From Gymnothorax reevesii (taxonomy: Eukaryota > Chordata > Actinopteri > Anguilliformes > Muraenidae), in the NCBI GenBank assembly GCA_029721435.1, contig CM056587.1, positions 14,289,167-14,353,166 on the forward strand: DNA of 64,000 nucleotides. Direction: 5' to 3'. Below, piece after piece: positions 1 through 12,729 of the stretch. Numbering within the stretch: position 1 is the first letter of the stretch; every line of letters starts with the position of its first letter. The position numbers were made by a program, and so were the translations under genes. The notes below the pieces were generated by a model, which searched no databases, had not been told where the DNA came from, and worked only from the letters and a program-made list of their open reading frames with translations.

Positions 1-1000
1 ACTATAATATTTTGTCAGGATGCCTTTAGCTTTGATTGTGGTATGCATTTGTCGTGGTATTGTTTCGACAATCTTATGCAATGTTTCAACATTTATGTCT
101 GACCAGACTTGCATTAATTTTTGGCCAATATTGTACTGACGATGGGCGTGTCAAACCATTCCGATAGTACATCCCAAAGACTTTCCACTGGTCAAGGTCC
201 AGACTCCGTGGAGGCCAATTCACGCCAAAAACGATTCCTCATGCTTACTGAAGCACTCTTTCAACAATTTGTGCTCAACAAATCCTGGCATAGTCATCCT
301 GGAATATGCCTGTGCTGTCAGGGGTTAAAAAGTACATCGATGGGATACTGGTCATGCAGTATATTCAGGCAGACTGCTGAATTCATGTTATTGCTACATA
401 ACATTGCTGAGCCTCGAATTGACCAACTGACCCAACCCCAGATCATATCCCAGCCTCCAGAGGCCTGCGCAGTGAGCACTATGTATGACGGGTGCATCTC
501 ATTTTGGGTGTCCTTTCTTACCCTGACATGCCCATCACTCTGGAATAGGGAAAATATGGACGCATTAGACCACATGACCTTTTTGCATGGCTTCTCAGTC
601 CAATCTTTATGCTTCCTTGCAAACTGAAGTCAGTCATTTTTTCCCCAATAAGCCTTACTAACATATGGCTCTTGTGGTCATGCTGCTGTTGTGTCCCATT
701 TCTCCAAGTTCTTGTCGCATTGTGAGTGTCAGAATGATTTGACAATTAAACAAAGCCTTGAGTTCTACTGTTCATTAATTTTTTTATGATGAGACTTCAC
801 CAAGCATTTTTTGGATTTCTGATCACGATCATTCATGATGTTTATCCTGCCCATTTCATGCATGAAGTTGACCTTTCACCATTATCCCTTCAGCTTCTAA
901 GAAATTATTGGACAGTGTGTGACCCAATTTCAGTGATTTTAGCATTTTCTTTGCTTGATGCTGGCCAACAATTTGCCCCTCTTGAAATACAGTAACATCT
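1..1000 (-). pseudogene. Tc1/mariner-type transposase remnant, cut by window edge
   Basis: The minus-strand reading from about 575 down to 1 resembles the catalytic half of a Tc1-like DDE transposase. A QSDGHVRVR stretch is followed by a GGWDMIWGWVSW block, which corresponds to the GGG-ITVWGCFSW region of the family. Near the left edge an ETLHKIVETIPRQM-like reading matches the usual C-terminal end. Several frame changes and stops interrupt it, so it cannot make a working enzyme. More N-terminal sequence may extend towards 1000 but is badly decayed. The true end lies outside the window. Family placement is from remembered motif similarity only. Confidence 0.6.
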
Positions 1001-1830
1001 TTTCAACAGCCATGAGATACGTCTTCTGACATGGTTGTGTAAGAAATGAGAAGCTACACATCTGTCAAGATTTAAGAAAATATTGCCTGCTGAAACACAT
1101 TCATCTCGACTACAATGATTCAATCGCGGGCTCTTCAGTATTTGTTGCCTATTTAAATCGAAACGGCGACTTTCTTTTTTTTTTTTTTTTAGCCGACAAG
1201 TGTAGTTCCTCTGCAAAACTGAAGCAAATGCTGCTCCTGATCGTGTTTAGAAATTCAACACTGACCCCTGCTGGCTGAAAATAATAGTTTAAGAATTCCG
1301 GAATAGTAAAATGGCAAGTTGATCATTGAAATACAGTAAATGTAAAGGCTAATTGTTGTTTATCATTAATAGCCTGAATGGCTCACAGTTTTACAAGCGA
1401 AGAAACCGTGGAGCTGATCAAACTTTTTGGACTATCAATTTTCCTCCAATACCAGTGACTTTTAAGATCAAACAGCGGCAGGTCTTGAGGGGTGTAACAT
1501 TGCATGTGGTTCATCTTATCTTAAATCACAAAATTTGGACCAGGAGCAAAAACAAACAAAATAATTAAAAATGACCATTCCTCTCACATACAAAATAAAT
1601 CAGTATCATTTGCATGGCTGATTTAATGGATCCATAGGGTGGAACATACTTTTTCACAGTTCAGTCCACCTGTACAGTGGTCTCAACCAAATAACCCCAA
1701 AAAAGTTGATGAGTACTGAATGCAGCACCTTAGTTGATACGGGTGAATATTCAGGTTGCTCACACCCTCTTTAAGTACACCTGTTAGGATCTCATTACAA
1801 TTTATCAAGGGCTCCTTCACCCATTCTTTC
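1000..1830. other. Gene-free intergenic stretch
   Basis: No open frame looks like a protein. The stretch holds a poly-T run near 1173-1190 and is otherwise AT-rich DNA with no recognised feature. Confidence 0.5.
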
Positions 1831-1960
1831 CAAGGACTCTGATGAAGATGTAGTTTTACATCAAAACGTTAGTCACTTTTTGTTATGCACCTTTATCAAT
1901 AAAAAGTTAGAATTTAGCAGATATCTGTGCTGCACCGGCGTTCTTTTTACTTTACATTGC
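1830..1960 (+). repeat. Retroelement 3'-tail-like fragment
   Basis: The segment reads 'gatgaagatg', then 'catcaaaacgttagtcac', then 'tttatcaataaaa' and a 'ctgcaccggcg' stretch. This order is typical of the 3' tails of fish retroelements (LINE or Penelope-like). No coding sequence is attached. The assignment is by recollection of the motif order and is tentative. Confidence 0.35.
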
Positions 1961-2716
1961 CCTGGTCCTGTCCTGGTTGCACCGGATTATCTGGATTGAC
2001 TTAATTGGCAGAAGCGGGGAGAACGCTCTCGTTTCTACCAGAAAAAGTTGACTTTGAAGATCCCCACCCCGATTTCGTGGGAAGGTCCCCCTTTTCCTCT
2101 TAAGCATTCCAAACACGCAGTTTTAAATTTCTGTTGTTTACTCAGTCGTATACAGACTGACTACGCACACAAAGAAGCCAAAAACATACAAACTACAAAT
2201 GCTCTCTGGAAAATCTATAAAGCTTTGTGACTAGCTTTGTGCAGCAGTAGCAATGTTGATCTAAAAATATTGTGATTCACAATAAGTTGTTCAAATTTTT
2301 TACTCATGTTTTCATGCTCAAAGGTTTATGTAATACCCCTGTCACACCAGAGTTGTGTTCTCACAGAGTTTGTGTGGCGTTTACAAAAACTGTAGAACAC
2401 CAGAATGAGTGCAGTCGGATCACCTAGAGCACAGCAGCATCTCTGTGGCATCTCCACTAAACGCTGTGGGGTCTCCTAGAACGCAGAGCCACTGCGTTTG
2501 TTTTGTGGATGCATAATATGCATAATATAGTCAATAAATACTGGGCTGAAAATGTTATTCAACATATATTTATTTAAATTTTTCATAAAGTATATCTATA
2601 AGTTTACTTGCAATATACTTCAAAGTATACTTTCATGCACTAAAAATTTTGAATTAAGTAAACCAGAAGTGTACTCAAAGTTTCCCACTCTTCTGCTTGA
2701 AGTATACTTTAAAGTC

Positions 2717-2880
2717 AGTGGCAGCTGGTGAACTGGCGATAGGGGAGGGTCAAACCCATCCTTTGAAAATAATGATTGGTCATGACCTGGTTTCAATCAT
2801 TAATTTAAATTACCATTACAAAAGCTCCGCAAACTCTCAGCATTAGCAGGTGTGGCCAGTTTTCACCACTGCTTACTTTT
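2717..2880. repeat. Interspersed repeat, copy 1 (second copy at 48530)
   Basis: This begins CAGTGGCAGCTGGTGAACTG and matches 48530-48690 over about 160 bases. Both copies contain 'gcgataggggagg', 'atgattggtca', 'ttcaatcatt' and 'caggtgtggccagtttt'. The CAGTGGC start recalls hAT termini, but I could not find a matching right end or target duplication. There is no coding sequence. Confidence 0.55.
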
Positions 2881-2999
2881 ATTACTTGAGAGGTATACTC
2901 GAAGTTCACAAATAAAATGAATTTGAAGTACTCTTCTTTGTTGTAAATGCAGACGGCATGTCTAACGTCAGAAATGGGCTGTTGAACTCAGGGAATGAT

Positions 3000-5235
3000 T
3001 GCATATTTAACTACTGAAACCCTGCCCCCAATTCTCATTGGTTGATGTTTGACCCTTCATAACTATTGAACTCACTCGGAACTTCTCGGCAGATTCCGCT
3101 ACTCTTCATCAAGCTGCGGATGTGGGACAAAAAGTTGATATGTTGCGCCACCTGACATTTCTTTGCCGGGAGACCGATTTACACAGTTGTCTAAATCCAC
3201 ACATTACATCGCCACCTAAAAATGGAGGCAAAACTGACCTTCACAAAATCTATGCGTGGTTGACACAAGAGGCAACGCAATATATTCACCAATTTGACAT
3301 CGAACCCAGCACTGCTGCCACTGGATGCCGCCATGTTTATCCAGAAAAAAAAAAAGTTCTGGCTAATGGTTTCCGCAGTCATACATACAAGGTTTGATGA
3401 GGAGCGAATCTGCCAAGGTGTGCAAAGTGCTATTGAACTGTGCGCTTGGGTTTGAACTTTTTTAACTCAGGAAGGGGTCACATGTTAATCGTTGTAGCCA
3501 CGCCCCTTTACCTGATTGGCTTTTGGGCTCTCCTTTGCAACTATTGATCTGCGTGTCACCAAGATCAGGGGTTTGGGTTGTTGGACTCAAGATAGGGTCA
3601 CCTGCTAATTGATGTTGCCCCACCCCTTGTGCCAATCGGTAAACTTTTACCCTTGATTGCTTGTTGTAGAGAGTAAGGAATTGGGTCGTTTGAAACGTTA
3701 GCATCATTCTGAGAGCAGTTAAAGAGAATCACTTTGACTTTCTTCACAGACTTTACACTCTTGCTCAAATGCTGCCATTTTCTAGGCTATCGGCTCCAAT
3801 AAGCAAGACTAATACTTTGTGTGGGTGTTACCTTCAGCCATGAGTGAACTACACTCTTCTCAATAGAGATGCAAACTGGGCGGCTTTCACTGCTTCAGAA
3901 TGCACCATGACATGTCTGACCTAAATGGGCAGTAGAGCTCATTTCGATGCCTGAACAAAGATTGGGTTCTGAATTATCACGTCCAGTGTGATGAACTTTG
4001 ATTGCATATTCAGGGGTAAAGATAAGAGCAATGACAAGATTTGCATTTGAATACATTTCTTTAGTTGGAAAATTCATCACCATGACAATTGTCCAGCCTT
4101 TTTTAATATATTGAAAATATCTGAATAGCGCGTCAGACAGGAAAATGGACCGCTGAGCGCAGTCTGAAGGGATAGCCGACCATTGTGGGCTTTTTTCTCT
4201 TTGATGAATGAGAAGGTAAAATCCCTCTCAGCTTGATACCGATGGAGAAGACAGCACAATGAATGATGACTTTGTTCACTTCAATAAATTATTCAATTTT
4301 AACTGTTCTGAATCCTTTGCATAGAATATGCCGTATTTCTCAGATATTAACATTAAGAAAGGATAAATACTGTTTGACCTTGGCTATTAATAAAAACTCA
4401 AAAGCACTCACAGAGTGAAAGTATGCATCAACGTATTTGGAACTTTACTACCATCTAGTGGATTTTTAGATGCATGGCATTTCTGTCTATTTTGCAATCC
4501 TGGGCGCGCGATGAATCCTTCAAAAAAATTCCTGCATAAAGATGGCGATCCAGACGACCACCAAAATTTAATGGATTGTTCTCTGGTCCATTGCTCACAT
4601 TTCAACAAAATATTATTGAAATTGATTGCGAAATTTGAAAGAGGTATTGTCTGGACAAGCACTCAAACAGATAAACAAACTGCTATGACCAAAAGTTGGC
4701 GACCAAAACTTCTTTTGCAATCAAATAAAGAAAGAAACTTTGCATTTCCTCAAGATCTGACCAGCAGGGACTCTAAGGAGAGTAAATAATGAAATGTGGT
4801 ACAGTGAGCTCAGTCAGCTGATTTAAACCCCATAGAGCTGTAATGGGATCATCTGGATCATAAAGTTTGTGAACCGTGTCCATCTACACTGACTCACTTA
4901 TGTGACATATTGCAGACATGTGTAAATCCATTGACAATTATACTCAAAGTAAAAATCCTGAATGCCAAGAATTTTAGAAGAATCACACAGACACTTTAAT
5001 AACTGTTATTAAACATTTGGAAACTTTTTTTGCTCCCAAATATTTGGAATTCTTAATAAAAAATAGATTTTGGTATTTGTTTCATATAATTTATAATTTG
5101 TAAACACTTAACTGAATGAAATAGCTAGAGCCTTTTAAATAACAATGGCTACTTAAATGACATGTAATTCTAAACTTTGAAGCATTACTGCAGATTGTGA
5201 TACACTCACAAACAAACAAACACACATGCATACTG
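3000..5235. other. Gene-free intergenic stretch
   Basis: Short open frames occur (for example 4415-4789), but none shows a recognisable domain or splice context. The DNA is AT-rich and mostly non-repetitive at the scale I can inspect. Confidence 0.45.
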
Positions 5236-5269
5236 GCACAAAGTGACACACAAACACTTACACTTGCAC

Positions 5270-5305
<36 letters not shown>

Positions 5306-5372
5306 ACACACGCGCACACACATGCTGTAGCTAATGCAGGAACAGACAGACAGACAGACACACACACACACA
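5236..5372. repeat. (CA)n microsatellite with CAGA interruption
   Basis: An almost pure CA tract runs through about 5265-5320. A CAGA run and a second CA tract follow to 5372. The open frames made of CVCV or THTH repeats here are artefacts of the dinucleotide repeat. Confidence 0.95.
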
Positions 5373-5717
5373 GAGGAGCTAAACTGGGAACAGACTTCCT
5401 GGTGCTAATTTCCTGGTGCTGTAACTCAACAGATTTTCTCTCCTGATGTATGCATACATTACCATCTCTAGCTTTGCATAATGCAATTATTAGGCTAGAC
5501 AAAAAGATGAGGATAGACCTTCATTGAGTGTGATTTAATTCAATGGTCATTCAAAAAGAACAATTCACTCCTGTTTAAATTTAGGTTATGTACAGGAATT
5601 TTGTTAGTAAGTCGAGTGTATGCAGACATGTTTGAGACAGAAAGGAGTATGTTCTGCTCAAAGGGGAGCTTTTCTTATTTTCAGGGCTCGCTAGTTAGTT
5701 TCCAGTGCTCTGATTTT

Positions 5718-5940
5718 TGGGGCGGCATGGCTCAGGAGATAGAGCTCCTCCAGGGAATTTGTCGAGGTGTCCTTGAGCAGGACACTGAACCCCACACTGC
5801 TCCTGATGTGCAGGTTGGCGCCTTGTATGGCAGCCTCTTCCATTAGGGTGAACGTGAGGCTTAAATGTAAAGCGCCTTGGGGTCATGTCATGTGACTAGG
5901 AAGCATTATATAAATGCAGTCCATTTACCATTTACCATTC
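5718..5940 (+). repeat. tRNA-derived SINE with damaged head
   Basis: The copy starts GGGCGGCATGGCTCAGGAG, a tRNA-like A box. It continues with the fish SINE body ('gtcgaggtgtccttgagcag', 'acactgaacccc', 'aaagcgccttgggg') and ends in 'tataaatgcagtccatttacc' with a short ATTTACC tail. The B-box part of the head is missing: the sequence jumps from the A box to the body at about 5745. This is an inactive SINE, recognised by its canonical order. Confidence 0.8.
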
Positions 5941-6418
5941 TAATTACAATACTGACAAATCTTCAGTTACCAGGGCTACCAACACTTAAAGTACAGGACA
6001 CCAGTGGGTATGTTCAACGCACGTAGTACATCATAAATAGTATCAATAGGGATCATTCAGCATTAGACTCTGCTATATTAACATGTGGGCTCACAGTTCT
6101 GAAGCATATCTGTCACATCAACCATCAAGTGATGTTGCATCAGTAGACAATGTTCAAGTCCCCTCACCAGGCCAATATCCATGTACCAACTCAACTCTTT
6201 CAGAAGTGACAGGTGGTTGTTAGTTTGCGCTCTTATTCAGAATGCAGAGGCCAAAATTCCACGACCAGCCACATTACTTTTAAGTAGATCAGTTAGCACA
6301 AACAGACACCTGAATAGATCAAACAGCACAATAGCATGTCTCCTGTCTGCAGCATGGGGGCAGGGATGTCTGGGTAATGTCTGGCTATCTGACTCCCTGC
6401 TGACTAGCAGGCAGCAGC

Positions 6419-6420
<2 letters not shown>

Positions 6421-6453
<33 letters not shown>

Positions 6454-6500
6454 AGACTATGAGTGTGCGTGTGTGTGTGTGCGCGCACATGTGTTTGTGT
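6421..6500. repeat. (TG)n microsatellite
   Basis: A TG tract at 6422-6449 is followed by a second tract at about 6466-6482 and a GCGCGC run. Degenerate TGTG repeats continue to about 6545. Confidence 0.95.
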
Positions 6501-6549
6501 GTTTCAATGCGTAAGAGTGTTTGTGTATTTATACATATGTTTGTGTACT

Positions 6550-8320
6550 GTCTGATAATTTATACATGTAAAGGAATCACTCAGAATATTTTGGGAGATT
6601 TGTTTGAAGCCATCATCTCTTACTGTAGTTATTCAGCCAATCGGCAGAGAGGACAAAGCTGTTTTGTGAAAGTATGAACGTGTCTGGAGTTGGGGGAAGG
6701 AGTATGTTGCATGAGAACCCTGAAGTCCAGAGTGTTTTCGTGCTCATATGTTCTCATTCTGAGTTGCACAGTACAGGAAGCTCTTTAAACAGCTTGCTTT
6801 GCTTCGATTTTCACTGTGACCGGTCCTGGGCTGAGACAGTAATCAAAAGCTTTTCCTGCCTGCTGTTGTACTTTTAGCTTGAGATCCCTCTACAACTCTC
6901 ACTGTTTTACATGAGTAAATAAACTGAGCAACACAAGAATATGCTCTCCCTTCACCAAACAGCATAATTATGATGATAGTACAGAGAAAGACTATAATGC
7001 ATCCAAAAGCCAGGCAGCGCTAGCTAATTCATTAGCACATTTCTGAAGAAATCCATGTCAGTAAACACACAGAGCATCAGAAAGCCTTGGCTAAGCTGAG
7101 ACCTCGACAACAGTTATACAGCCCATTACTCAGCGCTTCGAAAAAACAGTTTTTTAAATATTTCTAGATGAAGGCTTGTTATAGCTTTTATGCAACCAAA
7201 CAAACCGTATACAGTATAATCCCAGTCAGTGAAAATGACAGTTGCAACCGTGAATGTACACTAAGCAGAATATTAGCAGTGCCGACTAGCAGGCAGACTG
7301 AATTAAAATGGATACTCTAAAATGGATATATTAAATGGATGGCCACAGCACATTATGCCTAAGAGACCATCATGAAATGTATATCAATGGAATATACTGA
7401 GATACTATATTGCTGTACAATATTTCAAAAAGATTGGATAAGTTGATTCAGCACTAGTTGATTCACTATTATCTGGGCTACAGAGAGCTGTGATCTAGTT
7501 CCCCATGATAATAACTCTTGTATAGGCTAGTCTATATTTACGTTGGTGGGAGATCCACTCGCCCTCTGCCCTCTATCTACACGCAGATCGTGGGTCAAAT
7601 GGAGCAAGCAGTATACCATGCGCAGCTAAAATGAAATTTACCAGCGTGCAAAAGATTCCCAGATAACTCAGGCCAAATTTCACAGAACACAGCCAGCGCA
7701 TACACAAGTAAGCTATTAAGATCACAGAGACCCAGATGATCTTTGTAGCTTGGTATTCATAAGCCCTGAGTAGTACATGACATGGTTACTGTCACATACT
7801 GGCTGATACAACACGAAAAGTAGCTGGTGGTATCCACCTTATGCTGGCAAAGTATGCAGAACTAAGTACGTACTTGATTCCTAAAATGTGTGATTCCATG
7901 CCTGTGCTCCTGTCTTGTGTAGGCGAATCAGCCCGCAGATTAAAAATACCCTCCTCTCCGCCGTTTGCTGCGGAGACTGGGTGCGGGCTCTGGTACTGGA
8001 GCTTCTGATGAGGGAGGTTTGAAATGCACTGAGGGAAAACACCATTGACATCGATGTTTGAACCTGTCTGCGTGTGTTTTAACATTTGTCATGTACCATT
8101 ATGTCATAGTATTTAGTTTCCATCTGTTCACTTGTGTATTTGTTGATCTCCTCTCTCCCAAACTTCCCTCCCCTTTCTGTTTCTTTATAACCTAGTGAGC
8201 ATCCTTGGCTAGAACTGTATCCCTCACAAGAGTTCCTCATCTCACTCACCTGTCCCCCATTCTCACCCTGCTTAGTTTCCTTTTATGAGCCTGCACCTTT
8301 ATTCAGTTTATCGCGGGTTT
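6550..8320. other. Gene-free intergenic stretch
   Basis: I see no domain-bearing frame, tandem array or paired termini here. Short frames at 6674-6877 and 7792-8085 lack any recognisable domain. Confidence 0.45.
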
Positions 8321-8332
8321 GTTGGCTTAAAT

Positions 8333-8533
8333 CAGGGTGTCTGATCTAATCCAGGAAGGGCCAGTATGGGTGCTGGTTTTTGTTGCAGTGCAACACAAAC
8401 ACGCCTGATTCTACTCATCAAGGTCTTTATTGAACACCCTGATCAGTTAATAAGTGAAATCAGATGTGGCACTGGGCTAATACAAAAACCTGCACCCACA
8501 TAGGCCCTTTACGGATAATACTGGATACCTCTG
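8333..8533. mobile_element. hAT-type MITE (201 bp), copy 1
   Basis: Termini are CAGGGTGTCTGATCTAATCC on the left and the inverted equivalent ending GGATACCTCTG on the right. The element is flanked by GCTTAAAT (8325-8332) and GCTTAAGT (8534-8541), an 8-bp target duplication with one mismatch, as expected for hAT. The near-palindromic body contains 'gggtgctggtttttgt' and its complement. It is the same family as 23061-23266 and has no coding capacity. Confidence 0.85.
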
Positions 8534-8587
8534 GCTTAAGTTAATTGCCGAGGACCTTATGAGTGGGTCCCAGAGTTCTCCGCTCCT

Positions 8588-8951
8588 GGGCCGGTATTCA
8601 ATTCAATACTTAAGTACAATTTTGTATTTAGTGCTGTACCTAAGTAAAAATTGTTCAAAGTTAGTATTCAAGTAAAATTTTGGCTGAGTATTTTTATACG
8701 TTTTTGACTGAGAATTTTACTTATTTTAAGTTAAATTTTCAGTCGTTCTAAGTAAAAATCTACTTAAGTATTTTTCATATTTGAGTGCGTACAACTATGC
8801 AGGTATTTTGTCTTGCCCAGATAGGACACCTAAGTACAATATCATTCTCAAAGAATCATTCGTCAGGACAAGACCTATCATCATAGCTCTCTTCCATCTT
8901 CAATTCAACCATCAATCCAAACTTTGTAAGTATTGAATTGAATACCGGCCC
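8588..8951. mobile_element. MITE with 25-bp terminal inverted repeats
   Basis: The ends are inverted copies beginning GGGCCGGTATTCAATTCAAT (8588-8612 and 8927-8951). The interior is AT-rich with many degenerate 'aagtaaaaat' motifs. I could not define a target duplication, so the superfamily is unassigned. No protein is encoded. Confidence 0.75.
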
Positions 8952-9108
8952 CGGTCAGGATTGCCTTCAGTTCACGAGTTCAGTCTATTCCCTTTGTATA
9001 TTGTAGATTACTTGTTTGACCACAGCTGGCGATTTGGCTGTAAGATTTGGATTTCCCCTTGGTTGGGCAATCCTCTTTATTTGTTATTAAACTCTGGACT
9101 GTGTAATT

Positions 9109-10148
9109 CAGTGGTTCTTAAACCTGGTCCTGGCAGCCCCTGTGTATGCTGGTTTTTGTTCCAACCGTAATCCGAGTGATTGTTATTACCAAAAAAATAC
9201 TTAGTTGTGGTTTTTCCCCTGAAATTTCTTACACTTCCAGGACTGCCACACTTCCGGTGCTTAGCTAGGGTGGTGGCATGATGATAACAATTCAGCTACA
9301 CTCGAGAAACTGTAAACAATATAAACATTAAATCAAGCCAAGAAAAAGCTTGGTATCCTACGGCCAAGTATTCGTAACCATGCATGTTAATGCAAGTTTT
9401 CCCCTGCAGCTACGTGAGACCGGAAGCGACTTAGCTACCAAACTATTCCATAAAGCACTGGAAACAGGACATGTGTGCAACATCTGGGTTTTTATTTTAT
9501 TTTTTTTGTATTGGCAATCACTTGAATTGCAGTCTTAGGATTTTAAAAGATTTGACTTTTCTTAATTAGGTGCATTTGTTTAGAGCAGTTATTTATCCTC
9601 TTAAGCCACATTTGACAAATCTAAACATGCCATGAGGAGTAAAAATTTAATATCTACACTGAGATACATTGGAAACTTGTTTAAATGACTACAAAGGGAA
9701 ATAATTTAATCAACATAAACAACCAGTAGGTTCCTCATAAGTGAAACTGTTGACATATGGTTGCAAGAACTGAAAATTTATTTGGTAAACAAGAGTCACA
9801 CCTGTTTTGTGTCATATTTATTTTGAGTTCCGGCAAAATATTTTGAGAGAACTCAAAACCCATGTGTTCAGCAACCTAATTTGGTGCTTACTGATTTTTT
9901 CAGAGACTAATTTGATGTGTTTAAAAATGTTTTTAAATGAGCACAATATGTTATAGGGTTTTTATTCTTCAAGGCCCAATGAATGTGTCCATTAAACTGC
10001 AGCTTAAGATGCTCAAGAACTGCTCTAAGCATAAAATGCAGCTAATTAGGACAAATAAACAACTTTTTAAAATTCTACAAACGCAGTTGTGTTTGGAACA
10101 AGAACCAGCATACACAGGGAGGTCCAGGACCGAGTTTGAGAAGCACTG
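9109..10148. mobile_element. Non-autonomous hAT element (1040 bp) with intact target duplication
   Basis: The left end is CAGTGGTTCTTAAACCTGG and the right end reads GAGTTTGAGAAGCACTG, its imperfect inverse. Both flanks carry the same 8 bp, GTGTAATT (9101-9108 and 10149-10156), the classic hAT signature. No transposase frame is present in the interior. Related end fragments appear at 23834, 60110 and 60381. Confidence 0.9.
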
Positions 10149-10159
10149 GTGTAATTATC

Positions 10160-12390
10160 ATGATTCTGTCCACTCCCGGTGTGCTGCATTCTACTCATTT
10201 TTTCTTTTTTTTTGACTGATTGTTTGACCCTGATTTGGCTTCTGATAAAACCACAGAACTGAGCTACTGTTTGCATTTGAGTCCTGAGCCCGACGCCTGT
10301 CAGTTGAATAGTTGATGAGCAGCGAGCTGAAAAGCTCTTGCTCTGTTTTTTTCTTCACTTTATCTTTCTTTCTTTAGTTTATTATTTATTATTTTCGCCT
10401 GGAACCCGTGAGAGGGAAGGATGACAGTCTTTGGTGTTTGAGTGGGCGCTCTCTCACCTGTGGCAACCCCAAATCATCATATTTCTCTCCCAGAGGTCCT
10501 TCGCAGCACAATTCCATCAAGAATTTTATTGCGATCAATAAAATCTAATTCTTAAACAGGAAAAAAGGCTAACAGGGACATTAAAAATGCCTGCGAGTGA
10601 TACTCATAGATCCAGACTCTTGTATTTGTATGCTACAAGTAACACTGCAAAGTAAGCGGAATCTGACTTCATTAATTTCCCCATATGAGGTGTAACTCAG
10701 TTGCTATTCTTCTGCATTGGGTGCTGTTCAGTCCTCATTCATTTTAACCTTCACTTTACAGAGCATGATACATTCAAAGAATTAAAATGCTGCAGTAGAT
10801 GGACCTATAATTCCACCTATGACCCACTTGAAAATTGAATTTGGATTCATAAACTTTTTTTTAAATAACTTCCAAGTGTAAAAAAAAGTATGGTGTTCTT
10901 TTGGAAGATACAAGACACAGTAATAAATTATCCAGAGTCATGCCACCCTCGTTTCGGAGTAATAACGACCTAATCCTGTAAACCCGATTGTTCATTAAGA
11001 ACCTGTGTTATTTCTCCTGGGACGGTGCCTGAGGAATAGGCCTATAGAGCTCGTTATGGAAACAGGATGAAGTATGGACCATGTATTTCAGCTTTTGATT
11101 AATGAAATATTCAGGACCGAAATCCCTCTGTCCTTATTTAATTGACTTTTAAATAATAAATTTACCTTACAGTGGAGTTACTCTGGCTGGGAGGAGGACA
11201 TTACTGGCTGTGTTCAGAAATATGCAAAACAGTACCGGAGTTTTTCTTAGAAATATTGGGTCACAGCCTCAGGTGTGACAGGCAGGCCTGCTGCTCTGAA
11301 GCACCGAATCTTACCTGAGCTCGTCTTTCAGGGCTGGTGAAAGCAGTTTAACCTCTTTGTTCATTTTCCTGATTTGATTCCGCCACAAAAGTTAGAGAAT
11401 TCTTGGAGACAATTTAACTAAATCCATTCCATAGTTATCAATATTTAATTCAGTATGTTTCAGTTTGCAACCTCCACTGAACACTAACAAATCGTTATCA
11501 ATGTTATAATGGAGTTTCTATTGTTCCGTTCCCTTGCAGAGTAGTGGGTAAGTTTAGCATTCGCCACACCGCACTGTTTGGGTGGAGCCCAGCTCTGTGA
11601 AAAGCTCACCAGCAACTGAGTTTCTCAAAATTTGATTAGCGTTAAATACGAAATCTAAGCCGCTTCAAATAATATGTAAATTTTTAATTTGTCTGGCAAA
11701 TAAAGGAATTAAATTGCTAGCGCATGAAATTACATGATTAAATATTTGACATAATGTCTCCATATGACCACCTTTTTGATAACTAGGCCCAGTGCCAACA
11801 ACACGATTGTGCATCCCAAATAACGATCTGCGGAATCATAATGATGCAACCGATAGAAACACTCTGTATTTTTGGAGTGCCTCATGTTTCTTTAAATATT
11901 TGTAATTAAGTTTTGCAAAGAAGTTTGGCTTACAGCAGACAACAATGCAAGTTCCATTCTCTCGGAGCTCCGGTGAAAGTTCAGTCAGGAGTCTCCTCTT
12001 CATCACGCTTTAGTCTGCAATTCCCTCTGCACTTCACTCCTCTCACACATGCTCACTCATAATTTCATGCTATCAACTGAGATAGTGTTCTATTGGTGGA
12101 TCACATCTATCCAATAGCAAGCAACATACCTACTTTGCAAGCCTACCTTTTAAAAATGGTTCTGTCTCTGCCTTCAGTATGTTCACGTGACTGCTTTGCA
12201 TGTCCTCCACCTCCCCATCGCCGCCCAGTCTTTTTTTCTTTTATAAATTTGGCATCTCCAATCCCACCCGAATCTGGAATGCCAGATTGGTGAACTATGT
12301 ACAAGGCTTGCTCGTTTGCAACCCCCTTTTGCCAATTCAGGAGAGTGAAGACAGTGCAAGGCTCACCTCCGAAGCAGGTGCCTGTCAACC
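10160..12390. other. Gene-free AT-rich intergenic stretch
   Basis: No convincing coding frame or paired repeat was seen. The portion 10950-11950 has many ATTA/TAAT homeodomain-type cores, but so does most AT-rich DNA. It could hold regulatory sequence, and nothing here proves that. Confidence 0.4.
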
Positions 12391-12429
12391 ACTGATTCTT
12401 ATACACTCATTGGTTGAATCTTTGCAAGT

Positions 12430-12720
12430 TCAGAACGGGGGCGGAGGATACCCGGACATGAACACGTTTCGAGTCTTCCTGACGAGCGCCCGTCTGGCCA
12501 ACAGGAGGCGCTTGAGCAACGAACAAAGCTATTTATTTCATTTCCCATTACCGGCAGTCTCTTCCCAATTTGAAACCCTGTAGCGCTATAGCCAATTGTG
12601 CGCGACTCTGTAAAAGCAGCCGACCACTGCCGGTTGGTACGACCGGGGCTTGAACCGCGACGTGACAGACAATTCTGCACTGCAACCACCACCACCACTG
12701 TCTGAACACCAGGAGGGGAT
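12430..12720 (-). repeat. Possible tRNA-derived SINE
   Basis: On the minus strand there is a B-box-like CGGTTCAAGCCCCGGT at about 12645. It is followed by 'gcgcacaattggctatagcg', which resembles the body of a known class of fish SINE. The A box is unclear and no tail or target duplication was found. Confidence 0.35.
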
Positions 12721-12729
12721 TTATCTTGC

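Noticed and set aside
5091..5502. Open frames of repeated Cys-Val or Thr-His on both strands
   Set aside because: They are translations of the CA/TG dinucleotide repeat and carry no other protein-like sequence.
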